Assembly (NCBI RefSeq): GCF_007828955.1
Contig: NZ_VIVR01000001.1
Span: 682,001-746,000 of the forward strand
DNA length: 64,000 nucleotides
Direction of reading: 5' to 3'
From: Kitasatospora atroaurantiaca
GTDB taxonomy: Bacteria > Actinomycetota > Actinomycetes > Streptomycetales > Streptomycetaceae
In this document: positions 7,443 to 16,072 of the stretch, in pieces
Layout of the letters: each line of letters begins with the position of its first letter
Numbering within the stretch: position 1 is the stretch's first letter
Program-made: the position numbers and the translations under genes
The notes under the pieces: model-generated
Databases searched by the model: none
The model's input: the letters and a program-made list of their open reading frames with translations, nothing else
Told to the model about the DNA's origin: nothing

Positions 7443-9098
7443 ATGAGATCAAGGATCCGTGGTCGGCTTCGGGCCTGGGCCACCGTCGGCGTCACCCTCG
7501 CGGTCGTGGCAGGTACAGCCGCCGCCGCACCTGCGGAGAGCCCTCACAGCGACCTCGGGCCCGACATCACGGCGATCATGAACAAGCCCGCGTACGAGAA
7601 CGCGCAGTGGGGTCTGCTGGAGATCGACCCGGAGAACGGGCGGGTCGTCCACTCCATGTACCCCAACCAGTTCTTCATGCCGGGTTCGACCATCAAGCTC
7701 ATCACCATCTCCGGTGCCTGGCACGCCCTCGGCCCGGACCACCGCTTCACCACGCCGGTGAACGCGATCGGCCACCTCAACGGGTCGACCCTCACCGGGA
7801 ACCTGGCGCTCGTCGCCCAGGGCGACCTCACCATGGGCGGCCGGACCAAGCCGGACGGGTCGGTCGACTTCACCCCCATCGACCACACCTATGCCGACGA
7901 CATCCCGGGCGCCACCCTCACGCCGGAGGACCCGCTCGCCGGCCTGGACCAGATCGCCCACCAGGTCCGCGACTCGGGCATCACCACGGTCGACGGCGAT
8001 GTCGTCATCGACCCGCGGCTGTTCACGCCCCCGTCGATCAGCCCCCAGCCGACACCGCTCATCATCAACGACAACCTCATCGACCTGCTGACCACGCCGA
8101 CCTCCCCCGGGCAGGCCGCCCAGCTGAGCTGGCGCCCGCAGGTCGCGCCGTACCAGGTCACCTCCAACGTCCAGACGGTGGCCGCCGGTGGCACCACCGA
8201 CATCCAGGTCACCGCGTCCTCCGACGGCACGAGGATCACGCTCTCCGGAACGATCGCCGCCGACGCCAAGCCCGCCCTGAAGATCTCCCAGATCCAGGAC
8301 CCCAACGCATTCGGGCGCACGGCCCTGATCGAGGCACTGGGCCGCGCCGGGGTGACCGTCACCGCCCCGCCGACCGGGCCCAACCCGGACAGTACGCTGC
8401 CCGCCTCGTACACCGGTGATCCCCAGGTGGCCGCCTTCGTCTCGCCGCCGTACCACGAGTACGCCAAGCTGATCCTGAATGTCAGCCACAACCTCGGCGC
8501 CAACCTGGCCCTGTGCAACATGGCCGTGAGCCGCGGCAGCAACAACTGCTTCGACGGCTTCCCGGTCATCCACGACTTCCTCACCAAGACCGCGAACGTC
8601 GACCCGACTCAGTTCCAGATGGCGGACGGACGCGGCGATGTTCCCGTCGACCGCGTCACGCCCGCCGGGCTCAACCAGCTGCTCGCATACTGGCTGCGCA
8701 CCCCCGACGCGGACGCCTTCCGCACCTCACTGCCGATCCTCGGCGTGTCCGGCACGGGCGCTCTCTTCTGCACCACCGACTGCCCGGCCAAGGGCAAGGT
8801 CTTCGCCAAGCCCGGCACCATCATCGGCTTCGACCAGCTCAACCAGCAGCTCGCGATCAACGCGCAGACGTATGCGGGCTACCTGGAGGCGGACGACGGC
8901 CACCTCTACACCTTCTTCGTCGGCGTCAACGGCGCGGCGGCACCGGACATCCAGGGGTTCTTCGACGTCAACGACGACGTCGACGAGATCGCCGTCATCC
9001 TCCAGCAAGAGGCATGCGCGGAACACGGCGCCGGCCGCCCGCGCCACAAGGCCGTCACGTCCGCGAAAAGGCCTCTCTCCCGGATCATTCGTCCGTAA
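7443..9098 (+). CDS. dacB: D-alanyl-D-alanine carboxypeptidase/endopeptidase (PBP4, peptidase S13)
   Basis: A 551-residue penicillin-binding protein of the S13 family, which trims peptidoglycan stem peptides outside the membrane. The N-terminus is a Sec signal peptide (residues 1-29, AAAAPA cleavage region). The active-site motifs are in order: SxxK at Ser82-Lys85 (GSTIKL), SxN at Ser348-Asn350 (SHNLGAN) and the third box at Lys456-Gly458 (KPGT, where most members have KTG). A large insert between the first two motifs is typical of class C PBPs. Cys pairs at 358/369 and 443/447 may form disulfides. It stands alone, with a strong hairpin terminator after the stop and IS debris before it. Confidence 0.9.
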   Translation: MRSRIRGRLRAWATVGVTLAVVAGTAAAAPAESPHSDLGPDITAIMNKPAYENAQWGLLEIDPENGRVVHSMYPNQFFMPGSTIKLITISGAWHALGPDHRFTTPVNAIGHLNGSTLTGNLALVAQGDLTMGGRTKPDGSVDFTPIDHTYADDIPGATLTPEDPLAGLDQIAHQVRDSGITTVDGDVVIDPRLFTPPSISPQPTPLIINDNLIDLLTTPTSPGQAAQLSWRPQVAPYQVTSNVQTVAAGGTTDIQVTASSDGTRITLSGTIAADAKPALKISQIQDPNAFGRTALIEALGRAGVTVTAPPTGPNPDSTLPASYTGDPQVAAFVSPPYHEYAKLILNVSHNLGANLALCNMAVSRGSNNCFDGFPVIHDFLTKTANVDPTQFQMADGRGDVPVDRVTPAGLNQLLAYWLRTPDADAFRTSLPILGVSGTGALFCTTDCPAKGKVFAKPGTIIGFDQLNQQLAINAQTYAGYLEADDGHLYTFFVGVNGAAAPDIQGFFDVNDDVDEIAVILQQEACAEHGAGRPRHKAVTSAKRPLSRIIRP

Positions 9099-9126
9099 CG
9101 CGATCAGTACGAGCTCTTCAGGGAGG

Positions 9127-9159
9127 ACACCGATCGGGCGACGGCCGGGCGATCGGTGT
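9127..9159 (+). terminator. hairpin terminator after dacB
   Basis: ACACCGATCG (9127-9136) pairs perfectly with CGATCGGTGT (9150-9159) around a 13-base loop, 28 bases after the dacB stop. No U-tract follows, as usual in streptomycetes. Confidence 0.6.
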
Positions 9160-9171
9160 GAGGGAAGAACG

Positions 9172-9237
9172 AACGAGGCTCCCGGGCGGTTGAGCGAGAT
9201 GTCTCACGTCTCAACCAACCAGCCAGGGAGCCTCGTT
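9172..9237. repeat. long interrupted hairpin (12-bp outer, 7-bp inner stem)
   Basis: AACGAGGCTCCC (9172-9183) is perfectly complementary to GGGAGCCTCGTT (9226-9237). Inside it GGTTGAG (9188-9194) pairs with CTCAACC (9210-9216). The structure spans 66 bases directly before a transposase remnant. It may be an IS end, a mobile miniature element or a second terminator. Confidence 0.5.
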
Positions 9238-9239
9238 GG

Positions 9240-9330
9240 TCACAGACCCTGCCGCACGCGCTCGTGGAGGGGGCCGCCAAGGCCGTCCTCGCCCTCGGGC
9301 TTCAACTCTGAAAAGGCTCATTGAAACTCG
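9240..9330 (+). mobile_element. tiny remnant of an IS5-type transposase C-terminus
   Basis: Plus-strand codons from about 9262 read AAKAVLALGLQL, a stop, then KGSLK. This parallels AAKAVLTLERQRRKGS at the end of the minus-strand fragment at 7080-7262. The similarity is short but colinear. The rest up to the glycerophosphodiesterase gene at 9578 shows no gene. Confidence 0.35.
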
Positions 9331-9577
9331 CCGGTCTCACGGGCCGTAGAGGCGGAGGGGTCAGGCCCGGTGCGCCGTCCTCCTCGGGCTGGTCACCTTG
9401 GTCGTCGTGGTGGTCAGGCGGGCCGGGGCCCGGCGTCCGACGGCGGCTCAAAGCTCCTGAGGGGGCCGCCGGTTACCCGGAGCTTTCCGCAGGGTTCGGC
9501 AGCAGGACACCGTCACGGCTTCCTACGCTCCTAGGGTGCGGATGGCATGCACACACACCCACGAGCCGGGAGAGCCC

Positions 9578-10765
9578 ATGACGGAGAACTCGCGCCGCTG
9601 GTTCCTGCGTACGAGTGGAGCGGTCGGCCTCGGCGCCGCCGCCCTGAGCACCGCGGCGGTGCCGGAGGCGTTCGCCGACGCGCCCGCCGAGAGCACGGGA
9701 ACGCGTCCGCCGGTACGGACGGGGACGGGTCTCGACCGGCTGCCGCACCCGCTGGTGATCGGCCACCGCGGTGCCAGCGGCTACCGCCCCGAGCACACCC
9801 TGGGCTCGTACGAGCTGGCGCTGGAGCTGGGCGCCGACGTGATCGAGCAGGACCTGGTGCCCACCAAGGACGGACAGCTGGTCGTCCGGCACGAGAACAA
9901 CATCGCCGAGACCACGGATGTGGCGAACCACCCGGAGTTCGCCGACCGCAGGACCACGAAGACCGTGGACGGCCAGCAGCTCACCGGCTGGTTCACCGAG
10001 GACTTCACGCTCGCCGAGCTGCGCACCCTGCGCGCGAAGGAGCGGCTGCCGCAGCAGCGCCAGCGCAACACCCTCTACGACGGCCGCTGGCCGATCCCGA
10101 CCTTCCGCGAGGTCACGGAGTTCGCCGAGCGCCGCTCGCGCACGCTCGGGCGCGAGGTGTGGCTGTACGTCGAGACCAAGCACCCGAGTTACTTCCGCTC
10201 GATCGGACTGCCGCTGGAGGAGCGGCTGGCCGCCGAGCTGCGCCGGGCCGGGCTGGCCGGCCGACGGGGGCGGGCGATCCTGCAGTCCTTCGAGCCGAGC
10301 AGCCTGCAGCGCCTCGCCGCCCTGGTCGAGAATCCGCGCATCCAGCTGCTCGGTGACCGGACGACCCGCCCGTACGACTTCGTCCTCGCCGGGGACACCC
10401 GCACGGTCGCCGACCTGGTCACGCCCGCCGGGCTGCGGTGGATCGCGGGGTACGCCCACGGCATCGGGCCGACCACCCAGCTGATCGCCCCGACCGACCC
10501 GGCCACCGGCAAGCTGCAGCCGGTGACCAGCCTGGTGCCCGACGCCCACGCGAGCGGCCTGGTGCTGCACCCGTACACCGTCCGCAACGAGAACGGCTTC
10601 CTGCCCGCCGACTTCCGGCACGGCACCGACCCGGCGGCGTACGGGGACGCGATCGGCTGGGCGCGGTTCCTGTACGAGCAGGGCGTGGACGGGTTCTTCA
10701 CCGACAACTCCGACACCACCGTGCTGGCGCGAGCCGACTTCTGGGCGTCGCGCGGGGTCTCGTAA
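9578..10765 (+). CDS. glpQ: Tat-exported glycerophosphodiester phosphodiesterase
   Basis: A 395-residue secreted GDPD that would split glycerophosphodiesters into glycerol-3-phosphate and an alcohol. The twin-arginine signal is SRRWFLRTSG (residues 5-14) followed by an Ala-rich core. The TIM-barrel domain begins at residue 58 with HPLVIGHRGASGYRPEHT, which holds His63, Arg64 and Glu72. The metal and catalytic residues continue with Glu90/Asp92 (IEQD) and His105 (RHEN). A C-terminal GVDGFFTDN closes the barrel. ATG 9578 is chosen over 9536 because the Tat motif follows at normal distance and a purine-rich site precedes it. A TAGGGT -10-like box lies at 9531-9536. Confidence 0.9.
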   Translation: MTENSRRWFLRTSGAVGLGAAALSTAAVPEAFADAPAESTGTRPPVRTGTGLDRLPHPLVIGHRGASGYRPEHTLGSYELALELGADVIEQDLVPTKDGQLVVRHENNIAETTDVANHPEFADRRTTKTVDGQQLTGWFTEDFTLAELRTLRAKERLPQQRQRNTLYDGRWPIPTFREVTEFAERRSRTLGREVWLYVETKHPSYFRSIGLPLEERLAAELRRAGLAGRRGRAILQSFEPSSLQRLAALVENPRIQLLGDRTTRPYDFVLAGDTRTVADLVTPAGLRWIAGYAHGIGPTTQLIAPTDPATGKLQPVTSLVPDAHASGLVLHPYTVRNENGFLPADFRHGTDPAAYGDAIGWARFLYEQGVDGFFTDNSDTTVLARADFWASRGVS

Positions 10766-10819
10766 CGGCCTGAAAACCGGTCTCGTAACGGCCTGAAGCG
10801 GGCCTCGTTACCGCCTGGA
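10756..10819 (+). repeat. three tandem 22-23-bp repeats over the glpQ stop codon
   Basis: GGTCTCGTAACGGCCTGAA occurs at 10756-10774 (containing the stop codon) and again exactly at 10779-10797. A degenerate third copy, GGCCTCGTTACCGCCTGGA, lies at 10801-10819. Probably slippage duplication of the gene end. Confidence 0.6.
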
Positions 10820-10845
10820 CAGGAATATGTCGATCGGTCTACTGT
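10816..10845 (+). promoter_or_regulatory. promoter with overlapping TetR operator half
   Basis: TGGACA (10816-10821) and TACTGT (10840-10845) are 18 bases apart and place the transcript start at or next to the ATG at 10853. GATCGGTCTAC (10832-10842) overlaps the -10 and recurs inverted at 11452-11462 before the next gene, as expected for an autoregulated TetR target. Confidence 0.5.
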
Positions 10846-10852
10846 CTCTCCC

Positions 10853-11413
10853 ATGGGAGCCAAGGGCGAGGAGACGCGGGCCCGGCTGGTCCGGGCGACC
10901 CGGGCCCTGATGGAGGCTCAGGGGTACTCCGGTACCGGCCTGAACCAGGTGCTGGCCGAGAGCGGGGCACCGCGCGGCTCGCTGTACTTCCACTTCCCGG
11001 CCGGCAAGGACCAACTGGTGGGCCAGGCCCTGGCCGAGGCCGGCCGGGAGGTGGGCGAGCTGATCGGCTCGCTGAGCGGCAGCCCGGCCGGCATGGTCCG
11101 CGACCTGCTGGACACCCTCGGGGACCGCATGGAGCAGTCCGGCTACACCAAGGGCTGCCCGCTGGCGACGGTGGCCCTGGAGGTCTCCGCGAGCAACGAG
11201 CCGCTGCGCCGCCTCTGCGCCGACGCCTACGCCGACTGGCAGCGGGCGCTGGCCGAGCTGCTCGTCCGGGAAGGCCGCGATCCGGCCGGGGCCGACGCCT
11301 CGGCCGGTACCGTCCTCGCCCTGCTCGAAGGGGCGCTGCTGCTGGCGCGGGTGCAGCGCAGCCGTACCCCGCTCGACCGGGCGGCCAGGGCGGCGGAGCT
11401 GCTGCTCGCCTGA
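10853..11413 (+). CDS. TetR/AcrR family transcriptional regulator (LmrA/YxaF type)
   Basis: A 186-residue TetR repressor. The N-terminal HTH spans about residues 10-50, with the recognition part APRGSLYFHFPAGK. The C-terminal ligand domain contains GCPLATVALEVS, a motif shared by the YxaF/LmrA subgroup whose members control drug- or flavonoid-responsive genes. There is no room for an untranslated leader, so the mRNA is probably leaderless. A shared 11-bp inverted site lies before its own start and before the SDR gene at 11484, so it very likely represses both. Confidence 0.9.
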   Translation: MGAKGEETRARLVRATRALMEAQGYSGTGLNQVLAESGAPRGSLYFHFPAGKDQLVGQALAEAGREVGELIGSLSGSPAGMVRDLLDTLGDRMEQSGYTKGCPLATVALEVSASNEPLRRLCADAYADWQRALAELLVREGRDPAGADASAGTVLALLEGALLLARVQRSRTPLDRAARAAELLLA

Positions 11414-11451
11414 CGAGCCTTCAGGCGACATCGTTTCAGGTGTCAAAAATA

Positions 11452-11462
11452 TGTAGACCGAT
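11452..11462. promoter_or_regulatory. TetR operator candidate before the SDR gene
   Basis: GTAGACCGATC is the exact reverse complement of the site overlapping the TetR promoter. Both sites also follow the heptamer AATATGT. It lies 22 bases before the ATG at 11484 and close to AAAGGAG. Confidence 0.5.
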
Positions 11463-11483
11463 CCAGTTACAAAGGAGCTCATC

Positions 11484-12533
11484 ATGCCCAAGCCGACCAG
11501 CCTCGTCCTCGGCGCCACCGGCTTCATCGGCCGCTGGCTCGTGCTCGAACTCCTCACCCAGGGCCACCCGGTGGCGGCAGGCGTACGCGGCGGCGCCGAG
11601 CGCGACGGCGAACTGCGCGGCTGGCTGCGCGACCACGGCGCCGAGGACGGCGCCCTGACCACGGTCGCCGTCGACATCGCCCGCCCGGGGCTCGGGCTGG
11701 CACCGGAGGACGAGGAACGCCTGGGCGCGGTCCGCGACGTCTTCAACCTCGCCGCGCTGTACCGCTTCGGACTGAGCCGCGAGGAGGCCCGGGCGGCCAA
11801 CGTGGACGGCGCCGCGAACGCCGTCCGCTGGGCCGCCACCCGGCCGGGGCTGCGCAGGCTGGTCCACCTCTCGGGCTACCGCGTCGGAGGACACGAGGCT
11901 CCCCTGCCGCCCGAGCGGGCCGACCGGCTCTACCGCACGCTCGGCGCCTACGAGGCCTCGAAGGTCGAGGGCGACACGGTCGTCCGAGTGCTCGCACCCG
12001 AGCTCGGCGTCCCACTGACGGTGGTCAGCCCGAGCACGGTCATCGGACACTCCGTCACCGGCGAGGCCGGGCAGTACATCGGCCTGGCGCCCATGGTCGA
12101 GCAGCTGTGGAGCGGCCGGCTCCCCGCGCTGGCGGGCAGCCGCCGCACCTTCGTCCCGGTGGTGGCGATCGACCACCTCGCCCGGCTGCTCGCCGCCGCG
12201 CCCGTCCACGACGAGGGCGCCGTCCGGCACCACGTGGTGCTCGACCCGGCCACGCCGGAGCTGCCCATGCTGATCGCCCTCCTCGCGCAACACCTCAAGG
12301 TGCGGGCGCCCCGGCTGATCCTGCCCGTGGGCCTGGTCCGGCGGCTGCCACGTGCGCTGACCGGCGTCGAACCGGAGACGCTCTCCTTCCTCTCCGAGGA
12401 CCGGTACGACACCTCTTCCGCGGACCGGTTGGCCGCGGCCGCCGGACTGAGGCATCCGCCCGTGGACGAACTGCTGCGCCGATGGGCCGACCGGCTCGTC
12501 GTCGAGGGCTTCGGCTCCGCTACTGGACGGTAG
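11484..12533 (+). CDS. NAD(P)-dependent oxidoreductase (extended SDR)
   Basis: A 349-residue protein with a Rossmann loop at residues 8-15 (LGATGFIG), DIARPGLGL after the third strand, HLSGYRVGG and a YEASKVEGD motif near residue 155 (YxxxK). This is the build of extended SDR epimerases/reductases of the dihydroflavonol-reductase-like type. AAAGGAG before the ATG gives a good ribosome site. It is transcribed after the TetR gene with its own operator, and is presumably the enzyme induced when the TetR ligand appears. Substrate unknown. Confidence 0.85.
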   Translation: MPKPTSLVLGATGFIGRWLVLELLTQGHPVAAGVRGGAERDGELRGWLRDHGAEDGALTTVAVDIARPGLGLAPEDEERLGAVRDVFNLAALYRFGLSREEARAANVDGAANAVRWAATRPGLRRLVHLSGYRVGGHEAPLPPERADRLYRTLGAYEASKVEGDTVVRVLAPELGVPLTVVSPSTVIGHSVTGEAGQYIGLAPMVEQLWSGRLPALAGSRRTFVPVVAIDHLARLLAAAPVHDEGAVRHHVVLDPATPELPMLIALLAQHLKVRAPRLILPVGLVRRLPRALTGVEPETLSFLSEDRYDTSSADRLAAAAGLRHPPVDELLRRWADRLVVEGFGSATGR

Positions 12534-12656
12534 GTCTAGTTTCGGACGAGTTCATCTGATGATCGCCCAACGTCTTGAAAGGCGTGAAGAAGCCCGAGTT
12601 GACTACACAACAGCTCGTCGCTTGACGAGTCCTCGACACCCTCTCGCGGAGCCTCG

Positions 12657-13649
12657 ATGCCCAAGACCGTCCTCCGTCGCACCCCGCGCCTGGCCGCCGT
12701 CGCCTGTACGGCCGCGGCCCTCCTCGGCCCGCTGGCCACCGCGCCGGCCGCCCACGCCGAGAGCGCCCCCGTCACGGTCCAGCCGCTGAACGTGCTCACC
12801 TACAACACGTTCCTGATGAGCACCAACCTGTACCCCAACTGGGGCCAGGCCTACCGGGCCAAGGCGATCGCCGCCGCGGACGTCTTCCAGGGCCACGACG
12901 TGGTGGTGCTCCAGGAGGCCTTCGACAACGCGGCCTCGGACAGCCTGATCTCCCAGGCCTCGGCCGCGTACCCGTACCACACCCCCGTGGTCGGCCGGTC
13001 GACCAGCGGGTGGGACGCCACCAGCGGCAGCTACAGCTCCACCACGCCCGAGGACGGCGGGGTGACGCTGCTCAGCAAGTGGCCGATCCTCCGGAAGGAG
13101 CAGTACATCTTCAAGGACGCCTGCGGCGCGGACTGGTGGTCCAACAAGGGCTTCGTCTACGCGGTGCTGAACGTGAACGGCGTGCGCACCCACGTGGTCG
13201 GCACCCACCTGCAGTCCACCGACAGCGGCTGCAGCAGCGGCCAGCCGGCCACGGTACGGGCGGCGCAGCTCGCCGCGATGCGCTCGTTCATCGACGCCAA
13301 GCAGATCCCGGCGAGCGAGCCGGTGCTGCTCGCGGGCGACCTCAACATCAACTCGCACGACTCCGAGTACCCGTCCCTGCTGTCCAACGCGAACGTGGTC
13401 CCGGCCACCGCGCGCACCGGCTGGGCGAACTCCTTCGACACCGTCGACAACTCGATCGCCGCGTACCGCTACCCCGGCGAGCCGAAGGAGGACCTCGACT
13501 ACGTCCTCTACCGCGCCGACCACGCCCGGCCCGCCACGTACACCAACCAGGTCGTGCGCTTCCACAGCGCCCCGTGGACGGTCAGCAGCTGGGGCACCAG
13601 CTACACCTACAACGACCTGTCGGACCACTACCCCGTGGTCGGCGGCTGA
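12657..13649 (+). CDS. sph: secreted sphingomyelin phosphodiesterase (neutral sphingomyelinase C)
   Basis: A 330-residue exported enzyme that would hydrolyse sphingomyelin to ceramide and phosphocholine. Residues 1-34 are a Sec signal (AHA cleavage near 33). The DNase-I-like fold has all its key residues: Asn50 (LTYNTFL), Glu87 (LQEAFD) as Mg ligand, His184 (GTHLQS), Asp228 and Asn230 (GDLNIN), Asp281 (LDYVLY) and the Asp323-His324 catalytic pair (SDHYP). Length and order match Bacillus and Streptomyces family members. The leader carries an inverted repeat CTCGTC-GCTT-GACGAG at 12614-12629 that might be a regulatory site. Confidence 0.92.
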   Translation: MPKTVLRRTPRLAAVACTAAALLGPLATAPAAHAESAPVTVQPLNVLTYNTFLMSTNLYPNWGQAYRAKAIAAADVFQGHDVVVLQEAFDNAASDSLISQASAAYPYHTPVVGRSTSGWDATSGSYSSTTPEDGGVTLLSKWPILRKEQYIFKDACGADWWSNKGFVYAVLNVNGVRTHVVGTHLQSTDSGCSSGQPATVRAAQLAAMRSFIDAKQIPASEPVLLAGDLNINSHDSEYPSLLSNANVVPATARTGWANSFDTVDNSIAAYRYPGEPKEDLDYVLYRADHARPATYTNQVVRFHSAPWTVSSWGTSYTYNDLSDHYPVVGG

Positions 13650-13783
13650 CCGGACGTCAGTCACCTGCCGGCGCCACTCGCTGCATCCGCTACACCCGGT
13701 CGGAACGCCCCGGGATGCGCGCGAGCAGCGCTCGGCCTAGGTTGCGCCTGGGGGGAGCCGACCTACGAGAGGTGAACACTCCC

Positions 13784-13975
13784 ATGCCAGGAAAATTCGA
13801 GCTCTACACCGACGAATCGGGCATGCACCGGTTCCGGCTCAAGGCGAGCAACGGCTCGGTCGTCGTCACCGGCGACGCCCATGAGTCGAAGGAACAGTGC
13901 CTGAAGAGCATCGAGTCGATCAGGAAGCTCGCGCCGTACGCACAGCTCCATGAGGACGCAAGCGCCCCGGCGTAG
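13784..13975 (+). CDS. YegP/DUF1508 family small protein
   Basis: A 63-residue protein with one YegP repeat: GKFELYTDESGMHRFRLKA followed by NGSVVVTGD, then YESK-like HESKEQCLKSIESIRK. The family forms small beta-beta-beta-alpha units of unknown function, sometimes tied to stress. Many members have two repeats; this one has a single copy, as in other actinomycetes. The ATG at 13784 follows GAGAGGTG. TAGGTT at about 13738 is a plausible -10 box. Confidence 0.85.
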   Translation: MPGKFELYTDESGMHRFRLKASNGSVVVTGDAHESKEQCLKSIESIRKLAPYAQLHEDASAPA

Positions 13976-13980
13976 CCCTG

Positions 13981-14025
13981 ATGCGCGCGGCCGGCTCCCC
14001 TTCGCGGGGGCCGGCCCGCGCGCAT
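13981..14025. terminator. bidirectional hairpin terminator
   Basis: ATGCGCGCGGCCGGCTCCCC (13981-14000) faces GGGGGCCGGCCCGCGCGCAT (14006-14025) around TTCGC, with only small bulges. It lies between the convergent YegP and hydrolase genes. Confidence 0.75.
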
Positions 14026-14056
14026 GCCCGACGCCGGCGGTCACTTCGGAGCGGCT

Positions 14057-14098
14057 TGTGCCACTCAGCCTGTGCCACTGAGCCTGTGTCACTCAGCC
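14057..14098 (+). repeat. three 14-bp tandem repeats
   Basis: TGTGCCACTCAGCC, TGTGCCACTGAGCC and TGTGTCACTCAGCC follow each other without gaps, just outside the stop of the hydrolase gene. Confidence 0.7.
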
Positions 14099-14106
14099 GA
14101 AGCGGT

Positions 14107-15099
14107 TCATGCCTGTGCTCCCGTCAAGGCGTTCCTGATGTGGTCGCTGAGGTGGGGCAGCCAGTCGGACCGCGCGTTGCCGAGGAGGTGGTCGCCGTGC
14201 GGGACGGACAGGTGAGTGCCGTGCGGTGCCAGACGGGCCAGGGGCTTGCCGTTCGTCACTCCGGCGATGACGTCCCGGCCTCCGTCCACGACCAGCAGCG
14301 GGGCCGCGATGCGGGGTGCCAGGGAGGCAAGGTCCACCTGGCGGGCGAACGCGCGGGCCGCGTCGGGTCCGCCGGTGCGTCGGGCCATGATGTCCCTCAC
14401 CGGTGGGGGCAGGTCCTCCCAGTCGAGGCGGAAGGGGCCGCTGACGGTCCCGACCGCCGCCACGCGCGGCTCCAGCGCCGCGGTCCGGGCCGCGAAGTAG
14501 CCGCCCGGACTCAGGCCGACGAGTCCGATGCGTGCGACGCCGAGGGCGTCGATGACCCGGCCCACGACCTGCTCGTAGTCCGGCCTGAGGGTCGTCGTGG
14601 CCGCGAGCACGCCCTGCCCCGGGCCGTCCATCGCGAACACGGCCAGCCCTCTGGCCAGCAGCGCGGACACCAGATCGAGAAACTCTTCCTTGGCCGAGTC
14701 CAGGCCGGGGAGGACGACCACGGTGCCGGGCGCGTCGGAGGGGCCGCGCAGCCAGCCCGTGAATCCCTCGCCGCTCACGCGCCGGGCGCCGGGCTCCAGC
14801 ACCATGAGCGCCCTGCTCAAGGCGTGGTCCGCCTCGGCGGCGGCACGACCGGCCTCCGCATACGGCGCCAGCGTGGCCAGGTGAAACCACCGGGCCGCCA
14901 TCAGCAGCTGTTCACCCGCGGAGACGGACGATCCCGCCTTCTCCGCGCGCTGGAGGTGGGCGAATCCGGTGCGCAGGAAGGACGGTCCCCAGTCGGCGAC
15001 GGAGGTGAGGCCGTCGGTGACGCGCCGGTACTCGTGGGGGTCGACGCCCGCGCCGGTGGCACGTGTCCACTGGGCGGCGGCGAACTCGGTGGCGCTCAT
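14107..15099 (-). CDS. alpha/beta hydrolase (dipeptidyl-peptidase/FrsA-like esterase)
   Basis: A 330-residue hydrolase with a helical N-terminal cap of about 100 residues before the alpha/beta core. The core starts at VVVLPGLDSAKEEF (oxyanion region). Its nucleophile elbow GLSPGG places Ser197 as catalytic residue, the acid is in VVDGGRDVI and the His in PHGDHLLG. This arrangement resembles the 2,6-dihydropseudooxynicotine-hydrolase/FrsA group that cleaves C-C or ester bonds in small molecules. The ATG at 15099 overlaps the stop of the upstream oxidoreductase gene (ATGA), so the two are cotranslated and probably controlled by the divergent LysR. Confidence 0.85.
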   Translation of the reverse strand: MSATEFAAAQWTRATGAGVDPHEYRRVTDGLTSVADWGPSFLRTGFAHLQRAEKAGSSVSAGEQLLMAARWFHLATLAPYAEAGRAAAEADHALSRALMVLEPGARRVSGEGFTGWLRGPSDAPGTVVVLPGLDSAKEEFLDLVSALLARGLAVFAMDGPGQGVLAATTTLRPDYEQVVGRVIDALGVARIGLVGLSPGGYFAARTAALEPRVAAVGTVSGPFRLDWEDLPPPVRDIMARRTGGPDAARAFARQVDLASLAPRIAAPLLVVDGGRDVIAGVTNGKPLARLAPHGTHLSVPHGDHLLGNARSDWLPHLSDHIRNALTGAQA

Positions 15100-16016
15100 C
15101 GTGCTCCTCCCGTCAGCAGGACGGCCTTGCCGCGTATCCGGCGCTCGCGCAGGTCGACCAGGGTGTCGGCGGTCTCCGTCCAGTCGGCGATCCGGCCGAT
15201 CTCCGGGTGCAGCCGGCCCCGTTCGACCAGGTGCACCAAGGCCGCGAGATCGGAGCCGTAGGGGCCGCCGGCGTAGTGGAAGTGCTGGATCGTGACACGC
15301 TCGGGCCCGTTGAGGAGCTCGAAGAAGTCGAGGGTCACCGGCCTGCGGCTCGCCTGCCCGAACCAGACGAGCAGGCCGCCCGGGCGCACCTTGGAGAGGG
15401 CGATCGGCAGATCCGGCCCGCCCGTGGACTCCAGCACGATGTCGAACGGTCCCTGAGCCGCCGCCACGTCGTGCACCACCTGCGCGCCCAGCTCTTCGAG
15501 GCGCTCGCCACGCAGCGGCGTGGCCGTCACCGCGGTCAGCTCGGCCCCGGCCCCCACGGCCAGCTCGGTGACGAAGTGGCCGACGCCGCCCGAGGCGCCG
15601 GTCAGCAGCACCCGTCGGCCGGCCAGGGAACCGGCCGTGCGCAGCAGCCGCAAGGCGGTGATCCCGGCCAGGGGCAGGGCCGCCGCCCGTACGCTGTCGA
15701 GGCTGTCCGGGAGCACCGCGAGAGAGTGCGTGGGCACGGCGGCGTACTCGGCCCACCCGCCCTGCGCCGGATGGCCGACCACTCGGGTGCCGATGCCGGG
15801 GCCCGAGCCGTCGGCTGCGGCCTGCACGACCAGGCCTGCGATGTCCTTGCCGGGCAGCAGCCCTGGCCGGGGATGGTCGAGGAGGAACGTATCGCCCCGG
15901 TTCGGCGCGAACGCCTCGACCTTGATCAAGGCCTCACCGGGCTCCGGCACTGGCTGGGCAACCTCGGCGAACGCGACCGGGCGCGCCGCTTCCCCCGTGG
16001 GAATCAGTCTCTGCAT
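15096..16016 (-). CDS. zinc-free NADPH:quinone oxidoreductase (MDR superfamily)
   Basis: About 306 residues of a medium-chain dehydrogenase without zinc-binding Cys residues. The N-terminal GroES-like domain includes GDTFLLDHPRPGLLPGKD and the Rossmann domain has LTGASGGVGHFV, the AxxGxxG loop of NADPH:quinone reductases. The best start is the ATG at 16016, or GTG at 16022; the 25 residues upstream in the open frame are Cys/Gly-rich and not family-like. It is the first gene of a two-gene operon with the hydrolase and is divergent from the LysR gene, a classic regulator-target arrangement. Confidence 0.85.
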   Translation of the reverse strand: MQRLIPTGEAARPVAFAEVAQPVPEPGEALIKVEAFAPNRGDTFLLDHPRPGLLPGKDIAGLVVQAAADGSGPGIGTRVVGHPAQGGWAEYAAVPTHSLAVLPDSLDSVRAAALPLAGITALRLLRTAGSLAGRRVLLTGASGGVGHFVTELAVGAGAELTAVTATPLRGERLEELGAQVVHDVAAAQGPFDIVLESTGGPDLPIALSKVRPGGLLVWFGQASRRPVTLDFFELLNGPERVTIQHFHYAGGPYGSDLAALVHLVERGRLHPEIGRIADWTETADTLVDLRERRIRGKAVLLTGGAR

Positions 16017-16072
16017 GAGCACGATGCAACCCCCGCACCCGCCCCGCGATCCAACAACGAACAAGCACAGCA

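Noticed and set aside
14057..14098. Three short tandem repeats as a possible CRISPR
   Set aside because: No spacers between units, unit length 14 bp and no cas genes anywhere in the window.
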